NCBI GenBank assembly: GCA_003240695.1
Contig: QFNC01000051.1
Coordinates: 1 to 10,756, forward strand
Reading direction: 5' to 3'
Length of the DNA stretch: 10,756 nt
Source: Pseudoxanthomonas suwonensis
GTDB lineage: Bacteria > Pseudomonadota > Gammaproteobacteria > Xanthomonadales > Xanthomonadaceae
Position numbers and translations under genes: made by a program. This document shows, one piece after another, positions 1-6,124 of the stretch. The notes under the pieces were generated by a model. It worked only from the letters and a program-made list of their open reading frames with translations, ran no database searches and had not been told where the DNA came from. Within the stretch, counting starts at the first letter, position 1; each line of letters opens with the position of its first letter.

Positions 1-218
1 CGCTGGTGGAGGGCGATGACCCCTACTACGCGGGTCCTCGTGCCGTGTCCGACCCCGATGCCTGGAGCACGGCCCTGGGGCAGGGCGACGGCCTGCCTTA
101 CGGCCCCGTGGAGGGGGCCTGGGCGGATCTCGGCGTCACCCTCGCAGGCGCCCTCGATGTCACTCTGCCCGGGGCGACGGCGGCCGGCATGTGCCCGGCA
201 GCACTGGCCGGGGCCTGA
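1..218 (+). CDS. C-terminal end of an unrecognised protein (5' end outside window)
   Basis: An open frame enters from the left edge (first full codon at base 3) and ends at a TGA at 216-218. It gives about 71 residues. Third codon positions are overwhelmingly G or C, as in the other real genes here, which supports coding on this strand. The visible part starts near LVEGDDPYYAGPRAVSD and ends in an Ala/Gly-rich stretch (TAAGMCPAALAGA). I do not recognise a family, a catalytic motif or a membrane segment. An ATG-like start at base 6 exists only as an internal codon; the true start is most likely upstream of the window. It is convergent with the leftward genes, and only 26 bases separate its stop from the stop of the next open frame. 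Confidence 0.5.
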   Translation, partial: LVEGDDPYYAGPRAVSDPDAWSTALGQGDGLPYGPVEGAWADLGVTLAGALDVTLPGATAAGMCPAALAGA

Positions 219-232
219 ATCGGCTGGGCCAG
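204..232. terminator. Possible bidirectional hairpin at a convergent gene end
   Basis: CTGGCC (204-209) and GGCCAG (227-232) form a perfect 6-base inverted repeat around the stop codon of the left-edge gene. It lies between two convergent open frames, where a shared terminator would be expected. There is no T-run on either side and the loop is 17 bases, so this is a weak candidate. Confidence 0.2.
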
Positions 233-244
233 GAGCGCGCGAGG

Positions 245-493
245 TCAGCGCAGCCTTCGAAGCACGTCCTGGAGGGACTCCCAGGCGCGGCGCAGAGTGC
301 TGGTGGACTGCTCGGCCAGGCGATCGCGCAGATCCTCCAGCACCGGGGCGTGGCGGGCGATGTGGTGGTCGCCGTCGTGCACGGCGTCGAAGGGATCCCC
401 ATCGCGCAGGTCGCGCGGCGCCACCGTCAGGTCGCGGGCGATCCGCACCTGCTCGGTGCCGTCGGCGTCGATGATCACCTCGAGGCCGGCCAC
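245..493 (-). CDS. Small hypothetical protein or 3' remnant of a decayed gene
   Basis: An 82-residue open frame running from a GTG at 493 to a TGA at 245-247. The translation is plausible as protein: it begins around AGLEVIIDADGTEQVRIA and ends in a charged, probably helical segment with RAWESLQDVLRRLR at the C terminus. Codon third positions are strongly GC. I do not recognise the family. The start is doubtful: no good ribosome site precedes the GTG. In-frame sequence reading QGLID directly upstream looks like a continuation, while further upstream this frame becomes Cys/Trp-rich and unlikely. Coding-like sequence shifts to two other frames there (see the three-frame finding), so this may be the last intact part of a frameshifted gene. 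It lies 138 bases downstream of the CMD/AhpD gene on the same strand and could be transcribed with it. Confidence 0.4.
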   Translation of the reverse strand: MAGLEVIIDADGTEQVRIARDLTVAPRDLRDGDPFDAVHDGDHHIARHAPVLEDLRDRLAEQSTSTLRRAWESLQDVLRRLR

Positions 494-631
494 GTCGATG
501 AGACCCTGCGGGCCGTCCGTGCTCGACCAGGGAGAGGCGCTGGACCACCAGGCGCAGCATGCCGGGCATCCTGCACGGGACCGGGTACCTCGCTCGTCAC
601 GCGCACATCGTAGCGCCGGTTGTCCGATGTC
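494..631 (-). other. Region between the CMD/AhpD stop and the small ORF, with frame-hopping coding signal
   Basis: No intact gene fits here. Read leftward, one frame gives TSDNRRYDVRVTSEVPG-like sequence (about 630 to 563). A second gives MLRLVVQRLSLVEHGR (about 560 to 513). The third continues as GPQGLIDVAGLEV into the small open frame. Each segment has GC-rich third positions. No ATG or GTG preceded by a convincing ribosome site was found. Confidence 0.3.
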
Positions 632-1660
632 TCAGTCGGTGGGGTCTCCGAGCGCCGTCATCAGTCTGTTCGCCCAGGCGAACATCGCGGCCACCGCACC
701 GATCTCGACGATCGCTGCATCGCTGAGGCCGTGCGCGCGCAGAAGGGCTACCGCATCGGTGGGCACTTCCGGGCGGGCGGGCCCCAGCGCAGGCCCGAGC
801 CGGGCTATTGCACGCTGGACAGGTTCGGCCACTGCCCCGGGCCCACCATGGTCCAGTTCCACCGAAGAGCGGGCATCCCGACCCGCGAGGAAGTGCCGTC
901 GACCGTGCACCGAGGCGCAGAAATCGCAGGGTGTGATCAGTGAGACGGAGAGCGCGGCCATCTCACGTTGCTCGACGGTGGAGGCGCCCTCCCCGCGCAG
1001 GAGCTCGTCATACAGAGCTGTCCGATGGGTGAGGGATACGGGGTCATGGACGAGCACCCGGTAGTAGTCGTTGGGCTTCTGGTTGTCCTTGACCGGGAAG
1101 TCCTCGTCGCTCCCACCCAGGGGCAGTCTGCCCACCCATCCGCGCATCGCGAATCGGGTGCGCGGATGGGGGAGGTCCTCCGGGGCCTCCACCAGGTCGT
1201 CCTCATCCACGGCCCTGCCGGGCTGCTCGTCGAGGGCCGTGGCCACCGCCTCGAGCCGCGCCTCGAAGGCGCAGAAGCCCACCACCTGCGAGATCGCGAC
1301 GATCTGAGAGGGATGGAGGCCTACCTCGAGCAAGCTTGTGATCTGTTGCTCCCTCACGGAAGCCGGATCGGTGGCCATACGCTCGGCGTAGGCCAGCACC
1401 TCCTCCTCGGTGGCAATGGGCAAATCCGCAACCGGGCCCGACACCGGCACCGGCACTGGCACCGGCACCGGCACCTCGAGCATTCCGCCGGCGCGATGGG
1501 TGAGGGCTGCGATCTTGCGCCGCAGCGGTTCGGGGATGCCGACTGCGCCGTTCCCGGGCTCGTGGAGCACGGCGTCCCTGGCCGCTTCGACCAGCTGTCG
1601 CCTGCGGGGGTCCAGGTGGCGGGCAGGGTCTTTCCCCAGTGCAGTCTCATGGCCGGTCAT
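632..1660 (-). CDS. Two-domain CMD/AhpD-like protein (carboxymuconolactone decarboxylase / alkylhydroperoxidase fold)
   Basis: A 342-residue protein. The C-terminal half (about residues 195-338) has the layout of peroxidase-related AhpD-fold enzymes: a DPVSLTHRTALYDELLRG stretch, EMAALSVSLITPCDFCASVH with the redox motif C245-x-x-C248-x-x-x-H252, and a closing helix ending FAWANRLMTAL. The N-terminal half (about 85-140) contains a second CMD-like helical segment (GLHPSQIVAISQVVGFCAFEARL) without a CxxC. The two halves resemble the paired CMD and alkylhydroperoxidase families known as Avi_7170 and Avi_7169, here in one chain; that match is from memory. Residues 63-73 are an unusual Val-Pro repeat. 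GAGGAG lies 5 bases upstream of the ATG. The start overlaps the upstream oxidoreductase gene by 4 bases (ATGA), so translation is probably coupled. Likely role: cytoplasmic thiol-dependent peroxide reduction or a related reaction; the substrate is unknown. Confidence 0.8.
   Translation of the reverse strand: MTGHETALGKDPARHLDPRRRQLVEAARDAVLHEPGNGAVGIPEPLRRKIAALTHRAGGMLEVPVPVPVPVPVSGPVADLPIATEEEVLAYAERMATDPASVREQQITSLLEVGLHPSQIVAISQVVGFCAFEARLEAVATALDEQPGRAVDEDDLVEAPEDLPHPRTRFAMRGWVGRLPLGGSDEDFPVKDNQKPNDYYRVLVHDPVSLTHRTALYDELLRGEGASTVEQREMAALSVSLITPCDFCASVHGRRHFLAGRDARSSVELDHGGPGAVAEPVQRAIARLGPALGPARPEVPTDAVALLRAHGLSDAAIVEIGAVAAMFAWANRLMTALGDPTD
1442..1475. repeat. Hexanucleotide tandem repeat (CACCGG), about 5.7 copies
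   Basis: Five full units of CACCGG plus four further bases occur in a row; the third unit has C changed to T. Inside the CMD/AhpD gene this codes for alternating Val and Pro (residues about 63-73), forming a probable extended linker ahead of the first CMD-like helices. A 6-base unit means copy-number changes would alter linker length without breaking the frame. Confidence 0.85.
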
Positions 1661-3819
1661 GCCGTCTCCTCGCTGTCCTCGGGCTCACTGTTCTCGGGCT
1701 CGGCAGCACGCAGCTCTGCACCGTGCTGGTGAGCAGTGCCACCACCGCTCTCGCGACCATCGTCCGGGGAGGCTCGATGGCTGGGATCGGGGTCGCGAGC
1801 CTCGATCCGACCCTCGGACTCCACGTCGATCCCCGGCCGCAGGGCGTCACGGGCCACCGCGTCGATCTCGCGCAGCATCCTCGAGTTGGTGCGCGCTAAC
1901 GGCTGCAGCTGGGTGCCCCACAGGATCGACTCCAATGGCACGCCGACGGCGTACAGTCCCCGCTGCTCCTCCCCCTGGGCTGACACGACCCGGTAGGGAG
2001 CTTGTCCCACCTCGAGGGCGCCCGAGGTGAAGGCCTGATCGCGATCATCGGGTATCACGAAGGGCCGCCCCAAGCCTTCTCGCTCGAGGGCGGCGAGCAC
2101 AGGGTTGGCCGTGCGGGAGAGGTTCGCAGCCGGCAGGTGGGCCTCCAGCACGGCGCGGGCTCGGGAGACGACACCGGGGACCGTGGGAGAGCTGACCGTG
2201 AACGCCTCGCCGTCAGAAGCAACCTGCATCCGCGCACCGACTGGTCGCACGATGCCGGCCTTTACCAGGGCCACCAGTTCCTCGATGCGCCGGGCAGGGG
2301 GCCCGGAGGCGAGCATCCCGCCGAAGCCGCGGAACCATCCCTCCACGTCACGGGCATAGGACGTCCCGCGGAGTCCGCCGTAGCGCACCAGGGTACGCAA
2401 GGGCGCGCGGCCTGCCCCGATCTGCACGCTGGCGCACTTCAGGGCGCTGTCCATGCCTTTATTCGCCTCGACGAGGTCTCGACGCAGATCCTCCAACCAC
2501 CACTGCACCAGTTGATCGGAGTCGGACAGTTCGATGCCGTCGAGGGGCCTGTCCAAGCGGGCCACGTCCAGGCGGTGGGCAGGGTCGGGGACCAGTCGTG
2601 CGAGTACCTCATCCAGCTCCGGCTCGCCCCAGGTCAGCTCGTCGAGAGCTTCGGTGACCTGTGCCAAGTCGCCGGCGAGGGCGTCGGGCTGCTCGCGAGA
2701 CAGCACCGTGTAGTACGTGAGAGCACCGTCCTTCATGATCGCCGGGAGCATCTGCTCACGGAAGTCGATCGGCGGCCCGTGCTGGGCCTGGTGGTGCAGG
2801 GACCGCATCAGCTCCGGGGTGAAGTACCTCTTGGGGAAGGTGGGCGTCATCTGCCCGAAGCGTCCCTTGGCACGGTAAGGGACCCCGCGGCCGGACCCGG
2901 CCAGCAGCACGGGTTCCTCACCACTGGGTTCGTACACCAGGGCGTCACTGCCGCCGGCGCCGCCATCGACATCCCGGAAACGACCGCCGCGCCCCTCTGT
3001 CAGCAACGACATGTAGTCGAAGAAGTTCATGCCCAGGCCGCGCACGATCACGGGCTCCCCTGGGGCGAGGGTCGAGAGCCCGTGTTGGGAGATCGGATTG
3101 GTGGAGGTGCCGTAGTAGAGACCGTGCTGTCGCGCCGTGGAGGCGAGCTCGGACTCGCCCCGGGAAGGCTCGGTGTCGGAGTGACCGGTGGCCAGGACCA
3201 CCGCATCGGCCTGCACTGTGGTGCACCCCGCTCCAGGATCGTGTCCCGGATCGGTGGGTGGGACGGTCGCTGCGACCTCGATCTCCCATCCGTGTACGAC
3301 GGACCGCACGGCGAGTGCCGTGCCCCGGAGCACCTCGACTTCGATGCCCTCGGGGGCATCGGCCACATCCTGGGCGAGACACCACTCCAGGTAGGAGCCG
3401 AGGAAGGCGCGGGATGGGTGCGAGTGGGGCTCCATCCACTGCGCCTCGCTGCGGATCTCCTCTCGCACGGGCCTGTCCGGCGATCCCAGATCGGCGACCT
3501 GGCCGTCCCGGACCTGCAGACCCCATTCGTAAAGGGTGGGACCCGGCCGGATCGGCCCGTGGATGTCCACAGTGTCGTCGGTGAAGTGCGTGGCGTCTGC
3601 GCACAGGGTGTTCATCAGCAGGTGGGCCGGCTGGTCCGGGTCCCACACACGGCCACCCCCTGCTCGGTACGGCTCGATCACCACCACCCTCAGCCGGGTC
3701 ACTTCCAGCTGTGGGGCATTGGCCAGTAGCCGCTCCAGCACCGAGATTCCACGGGGGCCACCCCCGATGATCGCGACGGTGCGCGGGGCGGGATCTTCAA
3801 CAGGGTTAGCAGACGTCAT
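1657..3819 (-). CDS. FAD/NAD(P)-binding oxidoreductase (NAD_binding_9-like)
   Basis: A 720-residue protein. The N terminus has a classic dinucleotide-binding fold: VAIIGGGPRGISVLERL with GGGPRG at residues 19-24, then a strand ending VVVIEP (E49, the usual ribose-binding acid). PDQPAHLLMNT follows, then SRAFLGSYLEWCL (136-148) and VVLATGH (207-213), the second strand-turn typical of flavin proteins. The segment at about 625-660 (GVPLESILWGTQLQPLA, then a DAVARDAL end) matches the close of this FAD/NAD(P)-binding family. Residues 661-720 form a charged, disordered, Glu/Asp/Ser-rich tail. Start: GAGGAG 9 bases before the ATG. The last codons (EDSEETA) also supply the ribosome site of the downstream CMD/AhpD gene, and the stop overlaps its ATG. 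It probably acts in the cytoplasm as a flavin oxidoreductase or monooxygenase-like enzyme; the substrate cannot be read from the sequence. Confidence 0.85.
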   Translation of the reverse strand: MTSANPVEDPAPRTVAIIGGGPRGISVLERLLANAPQLEVTRLRVVVIEPYRAGGGRVWDPDQPAHLLMNTLCADATHFTDDTVDIHGPIRPGPTLYEWGLQVRDGQVADLGSPDRPVREEIRSEAQWMEPHSHPSRAFLGSYLEWCLAQDVADAPEGIEVEVLRGTALAVRSVVHGWEIEVAATVPPTDPGHDPGAGCTTVQADAVVLATGHSDTEPSRGESELASTARQHGLYYGTSTNPISQHGLSTLAPGEPVIVRGLGMNFFDYMSLLTEGRGGRFRDVDGGAGGSDALVYEPSGEEPVLLAGSGRGVPYRAKGRFGQMTPTFPKRYFTPELMRSLHHQAQHGPPIDFREQMLPAIMKDGALTYYTVLSREQPDALAGDLAQVTEALDELTWGEPELDEVLARLVPDPAHRLDVARLDRPLDGIELSDSDQLVQWWLEDLRRDLVEANKGMDSALKCASVQIGAGRAPLRTLVRYGGLRGTSYARDVEGWFRGFGGMLASGPPARRIEELVALVKAGIVRPVGARMQVASDGEAFTVSSPTVPGVVSRARAVLEAHLPAANLSRTANPVLAALEREGLGRPFVIPDDRDQAFTSGALEVGQAPYRVVSAQGEEQRGLYAVGVPLESILWGTQLQPLARTNSRMLREIDAVARDALRPGIDVESEGRIEARDPDPSHRASPDDGRESGGGTAHQHGAELRAAEPENSEPEDSEETA

Positions 3820-3905
3820 CGGAGCACTCTCCTCGGCGCGGGTGCGCTCACGCTACCCGAGGAAGCTCAAACAGGCACCCCCTGTCCAGATATTTGACAT
3901 ACGCA

Positions 3906-3935
3906 TTGTTCGGATCGCAAAGTCCTGCTTATACA
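3906..3935 (+). promoter_or_regulatory. Candidate promoter for the beta-lyase gene (TTGTTC / TATACA)
   Basis: TTGTTC at 3906-3911 and TATACA at 3930-3935 are separated by 18 bases, a reasonable sigma-70-type arrangement. Transcription would start near 3942 and leave a leader of about 128 bases. The -10 lies in the loop of the CCTGC/GCAGG inverted repeat, so a protein bound there would block it. TTGACA at 3894 is a better -35 match but has no good -10 at normal spacing. Confidence 0.3.
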
Positions 3936-4057
3936 CGCAGGCCAGGGGACATAAGTTCTCGCTATTGCGACGATCAAGGTTTCACAGGAGCGCCCAGTTG
4001 AGTTTCCTGTCATGATGAGAACCCCATTCCTCCCCGGTGTCCTGCACCGCTCCCTAG

Positions 4058-4063
4058 AAGGAG
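4058..4063 (+). promoter_or_regulatory. Ribosome binding site of the beta-lyase gene
   Basis: AAGGAG sits 6 bases upstream of the ATG at 4070 and fixes that start over other candidates. Confidence 0.75.
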
Positions 4064-4069
4064 ACCAGC

Positions 4070-5248
4070 ATGCCTCTGGCACATACCCTGGATGCGATCA
4101 CCGTCGACCAGCTCCGGTCCACCCGGGCGCTGAAGTGGAGTCTGCCGGGCGACGTCACAGGGGCTTTCGTGGCGGAGATGGACTACGGCACCTCCCCCTC
4201 GATCATCGCCGCACTCGAGAAGGCCGTGGCAACCGGCTGCTTCGGCTACCCCACCCCCGAACTGGCCCAGGAGTTGCAGGAGGCGACGGCGGAGCGTCTC
4301 GCTTCAGCCCATGGCTGGGAAGTGGCGCACCTGGACATCCACCCCGTCCCCGACGTCATCTCGGTCCTGGAGAAGGCCATCACCTTGACGACCGACCCCG
4401 GGAGCCCCGTGGTGGTCCCCACCCCGGCTTACATGAACTTCTTCAATGCCATCCGGGGCCTCGGGCGCGAGGTGATCGAGGTGCCGATGACGCCCGATGC
4501 GGAGGGCGTCTTCCGGATGGATCTGCCCGCCATCCGGGACGCGATCACCCGTAGCGGTGCGCAGCTGGTGACCCTGTGCAACCCGCACAACCCCACTGGC
4601 CGCGTCTTCACCAGACCGGAGCTTGAGCAGTTCTCGCTGGTCATCGAGCAGACCGGGGCACGGGTGTTCGCCGACGAGATCTGGGCTCCACTGGTGTTCT
4701 CCGGGCACGCCCACATCCCCTACGCCTCCCTGGGCTCCCACACCGCCGCGCACACCATCACCGCGGTCGCCGCATCGAAGGGCTGGAACATTCCCGGACT
4801 CAAGTGCGCCCAGGCAGTACTGAGCAGCGACTTGGATCGCGAGGCATGGGCGCGGATCCAGCCCCCGACGTGGCACCGCGTCGCCCAGTTGGGCATCATC
4901 GGAACCATCGCTGCCTATCGCGATCGCTCTGGCTGGATCGAGGAGGTCACCGAGTACGTGCAGGACTGCACCCGACTGGTGGGCAAGACCCTCGCGGAGC
5001 GTCTGCCAGCCGCTCGGATGGCGCAACCCGAAGGGACGTACGTGTGCTGGATCGACCTGAGCGCCTTGGAGCTTCCCGTCCCCGCCTCCACGCACCTTCA
5101 GGAGACAGCACGGGTGCTGCCCACGGACGGGTCCTCCTGCGGCGAGGTGGGGCGCGACCACATCCGATTGATCGCGGCAATGCCACGGCCGGTGCTCCGC
5201 GAGGCGATGGACCGGATGATCCAGCAGCTCTCTCTCAGCGCTCGCTGA
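4070..5248 (+). CDS. MalY/PatB-type PLP-dependent C-S beta-lyase / aminotransferase
   Basis: A 392-residue protein, the usual length for MalY/PatB enzymes (fold type I PLP, cytoplasmic). Landmarks in order: AEMDYGTSPSIIAAL (34-48) and CFGYPTPE (57-64), the MalY-type N terminus with Y60; CNPHNPTGR with N174; FADEIW with D202, which pairs with the PLP pyridine nitrogen; ASKGWNIPGLK with K237 as the Schiff-base lysine; and DHIRLIAAMP with R366, the carboxylate-binding arginine. These enzymes cleave cystathionine or cysteine S-conjugates into a thiol, pyruvate and ammonia, and some members act as aminotransferases. Sequence alone does not separate these activities. The gene stands alone, divergent from the flavin oxidoreductase and convergent with the GntR gene. 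Its context with an opine dehydrogenase homologue and importer suggests a catabolic role, perhaps on a sulfur amino acid conjugate. Confidence 0.88.
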   Translation: MPLAHTLDAITVDQLRSTRALKWSLPGDVTGAFVAEMDYGTSPSIIAALEKAVATGCFGYPTPELAQELQEATAERLASAHGWEVAHLDIHPVPDVISVLEKAITLTTDPGSPVVVPTPAYMNFFNAIRGLGREVIEVPMTPDAEGVFRMDLPAIRDAITRSGAQLVTLCNPHNPTGRVFTRPELEQFSLVIEQTGARVFADEIWAPLVFSGHAHIPYASLGSHTAAHTITAVAASKGWNIPGLKCAQAVLSSDLDREAWARIQPPTWHRVAQLGIIGTIAAYRDRSGWIEEVTEYVQDCTRLVGKTLAERLPAARMAQPEGTYVCWIDLSALELPVPASTHLQETARVLPTDGSSCGEVGRDHIRLIAAMPRPVLREAMDRMIQQLSLSAR

Positions 5249-5252
5249 GGAC

Positions 5253-5272
5253 GGCGGTTCTCGAGGGCCGCC
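5253..5272 (+). terminator. Hairpin just after the beta-lyase stop
   Basis: GGCGGTTC (5253-5260), loop TCGA, GGGCCGCC (5265-5272). In the rightward transcript this pairs as an 8-base stem with two G-U wobbles and a 4-base loop, starting 4 bases after the stop codon. The leftward transcript would carry C-A mismatches instead, so the hairpin is directional. No U-run follows, which is common for actinobacterial terminators. Confidence 0.4.
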
Positions 5273-5293
5273 ACCTTCCTGGTCAGGGACCGC

Positions 5294-5968
5294 CTACAAC
5301 ACGGTCGCGCCGTTGAGCAGCAGGTCTGCGTCCGGCACACTGCCGGCGAGGATCTTCGTGCGCGAGGAGAGGATCGAGGTGCGCGCGATCTCGCGCGCAC
5401 CCTCAACATCCGCCGCGGCGATGGCCTCGATCAGGGCACGATGGCTGTGCGGGCTGGGCAACTGCCTGCCTTGCTGGTCGCGCACGGCGAGGAACCACTG
5501 AGTCTGCTCCTGCAGCTCGCGCACGATCCTGGTCAGGCGCGGGATGCCGGCCACCTCCGCTACTGCCACGTGGAAGATCGTGTGAGGGGTGCGGTCCCCA
5601 GTGGCGGCGAGGGCGTCGAGGTACTCCTGTTCGAGCCGCTCAAGACGTTCCACGTCCGCAGACTCGGCACGCTGGGCGGCGAGAGCGCCGGCCGCAGGCT
5701 CCACCAAGCTTCGCATCAGGTACACCTGCTCAATGTCCGACACCGTCAGTGGAGCGACCAGGGTGCCGCGCTGCGGCAGCACCCGAACGAACCCCTCGAC
5801 ACTGAGGCGGCCGATGGCCTGACGCACCGGGGTGCGACTCATGCCCAGGTCAGAGGCGATCTCCTTCTCATCGACCACGGAGTCAGGCGCCAGTTGGGCA
5901 GAGAGTATGAGCTCCTTGAGGTGGCAATAGGCCTCCTCGGCGCGACTGGTGCCCCGATGATCGTTCAT
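5294..5968 (-). CDS. GntR-family transcriptional regulator, FCD subfamily
   Basis: From the ATG at 5968 the protein has 224 residues, normal for this subfamily. A GntR winged helix fills about residues 8-75: EEAYCHLKELILSAQL, then DEKEIASDLGMSRTPVRQAI, then GFVRVLPQRGTLVAPL. An all-helical FCD ligand domain follows (about 80-210). FCD domains usually bind a metal through Asp and three His. Here I see H133 (IFHVAV) and H176 (HSHRALIEA), but the Asp position looks like H129 and the last His position looks like S198. The open frame extends upstream to ATG 5992 and GTG 6037; no start has a clear ribosome site, and 5968 was chosen because it gives a typical N terminus. The gene is divergent from the opine dehydrogenase operon, which it most likely regulates together with itself. 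Ligands of this subfamily are mostly carboxylates and amino-acid-like molecules. Confidence 0.85.
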   Translation of the reverse strand: MNDHRGTSRAEEAYCHLKELILSAQLAPDSVVDEKEIASDLGMSRTPVRQAIGRLSVEGFVRVLPQRGTLVAPLTVSDIEQVYLMRSLVEPAAGALAAQRAESADVERLERLEQEYLDALAATGDRTPHTIFHVAVAEVAGIPRLTRIVRELQEQTQWFLAVRDQQGRQLPSPHSHRALIEAIAAADVEGAREIARTSILSSRTKILAGSVPDADLLLNGATVL

Positions 5969-5999
5969 GAGCGAAACGTAGCGCAGACCCATAGGAAAT

Positions 6000-6043
6000 G
6001 CCACTGATGTTTCAGTTGGATCACGGGTTGACGCCACTGGTGT
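6000..6043. repeat. Direct repeat GCCACTG(A/G)TGT, 33 bases apart
   Basis: GCCACTGATGT at 6000-6010 and GCCACTGGTGT at 6033-6043 match in 10 of 11 positions and sit on the same face of the helix (about three turns apart). They lie just upstream of the most likely gntR start, in the control region shared with the opine dehydrogenase operon. Confidence 0.5.
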
Positions 6044-6051
6044 ACGTATGG

Positions 6052-6070
6052 CACCGTAGCCGCTACCGTG
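6052..6070. promoter_or_regulatory. Near-perfect inverted repeat, possible operator
   Basis: CACCGTAGC (6052-6060), one central base, GCTACCGTG (6062-6070): 8 of 9 positions pair. It covers the only reasonable -10 for the rightward operon (TACCGT, 6064-6069, fitting the loose TANNNT pattern). It overlaps the next inverted repeat by two bases. Confidence 0.4.
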
Positions 6071-6084
6071 TGGTCCAGACCACA
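6069..6084. promoter_or_regulatory. Perfect inverted repeat TGTGGTC-CA-GACCACA, likely GntR operator
   Basis: The 7-base arms TGTGGTC and GACCACA are exact inverse complements around a 2-base centre. The TGGTC..GACCA core resembles operators of the FadR/LldR group of FCD GntR regulators (established for that group as TGGT and ACCA half-sites around a short spacer). It lies between the divergent gntR and opine dehydrogenase genes, 41 bases ahead of the latter's start. This is where a repressor of the rightward operon would be expected to bind. That this regulator binds it is inferred. Confidence 0.6.
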
Positions 6085-6124
6085 GATCCGCGGTCCTTCG
6101 TCACCGTCGACAGGAAGGCCATCG

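Larger units (their letters stand above)
3820..4069. promoter_or_regulatory. Divergent promoter region between the oxidoreductase and beta-lyase genes
   Basis: These 250 non-coding bases separate two divergent genes. The middle (about 3885-3985) is distinctly more AT-rich than the surroundings, as expected for promoters. It contains TTGACA at 3894-3899, a TATACA at 3930-3935, and several short inverted repeats: ACAGG-N5-CCTGT at 3871-3885, CCTGC-N8-GCAGG at 3924-3941, ACAGGA-N15-TCCTGT at 3984-4010, and CGGTG-N5-CACCG at 4035-4049. I see no riboswitch fold or small open frame that I can defend. Confidence 0.65.

Noticed and set aside
968..1732. A 254-codon rightward open frame with an HRHRHWHRH run
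   Set aside because: It lies antisense to the CMD/AhpD gene; the His/Arg run is just the CACCGG repeat in another frame.
2002..3729. A 575-codon rightward open frame opposite the FAD/NAD(P) oxidoreductase
   Set aside because: It is low-complexity antisense reading of a gene with unmistakable dinucleotide-binding motifs; such long shadows are normal at this base composition.
3894..3923. TTGACA at 3894-3899 as a strong promoter
   Set aside because: The -35 is perfect, but at 16-19 bases the only -10 choices are sequences like TCGCAA or CAAAGT, which are poor; the TATACA is 30 bases away.
6068..6124. Longer start for the opine dehydrogenase homologue
   Set aside because: The extra 19 residues are Pro/Ser/Arg-rich and would cover the operator palindrome; the ATG at 6125 has a proper AGGAAGG site.
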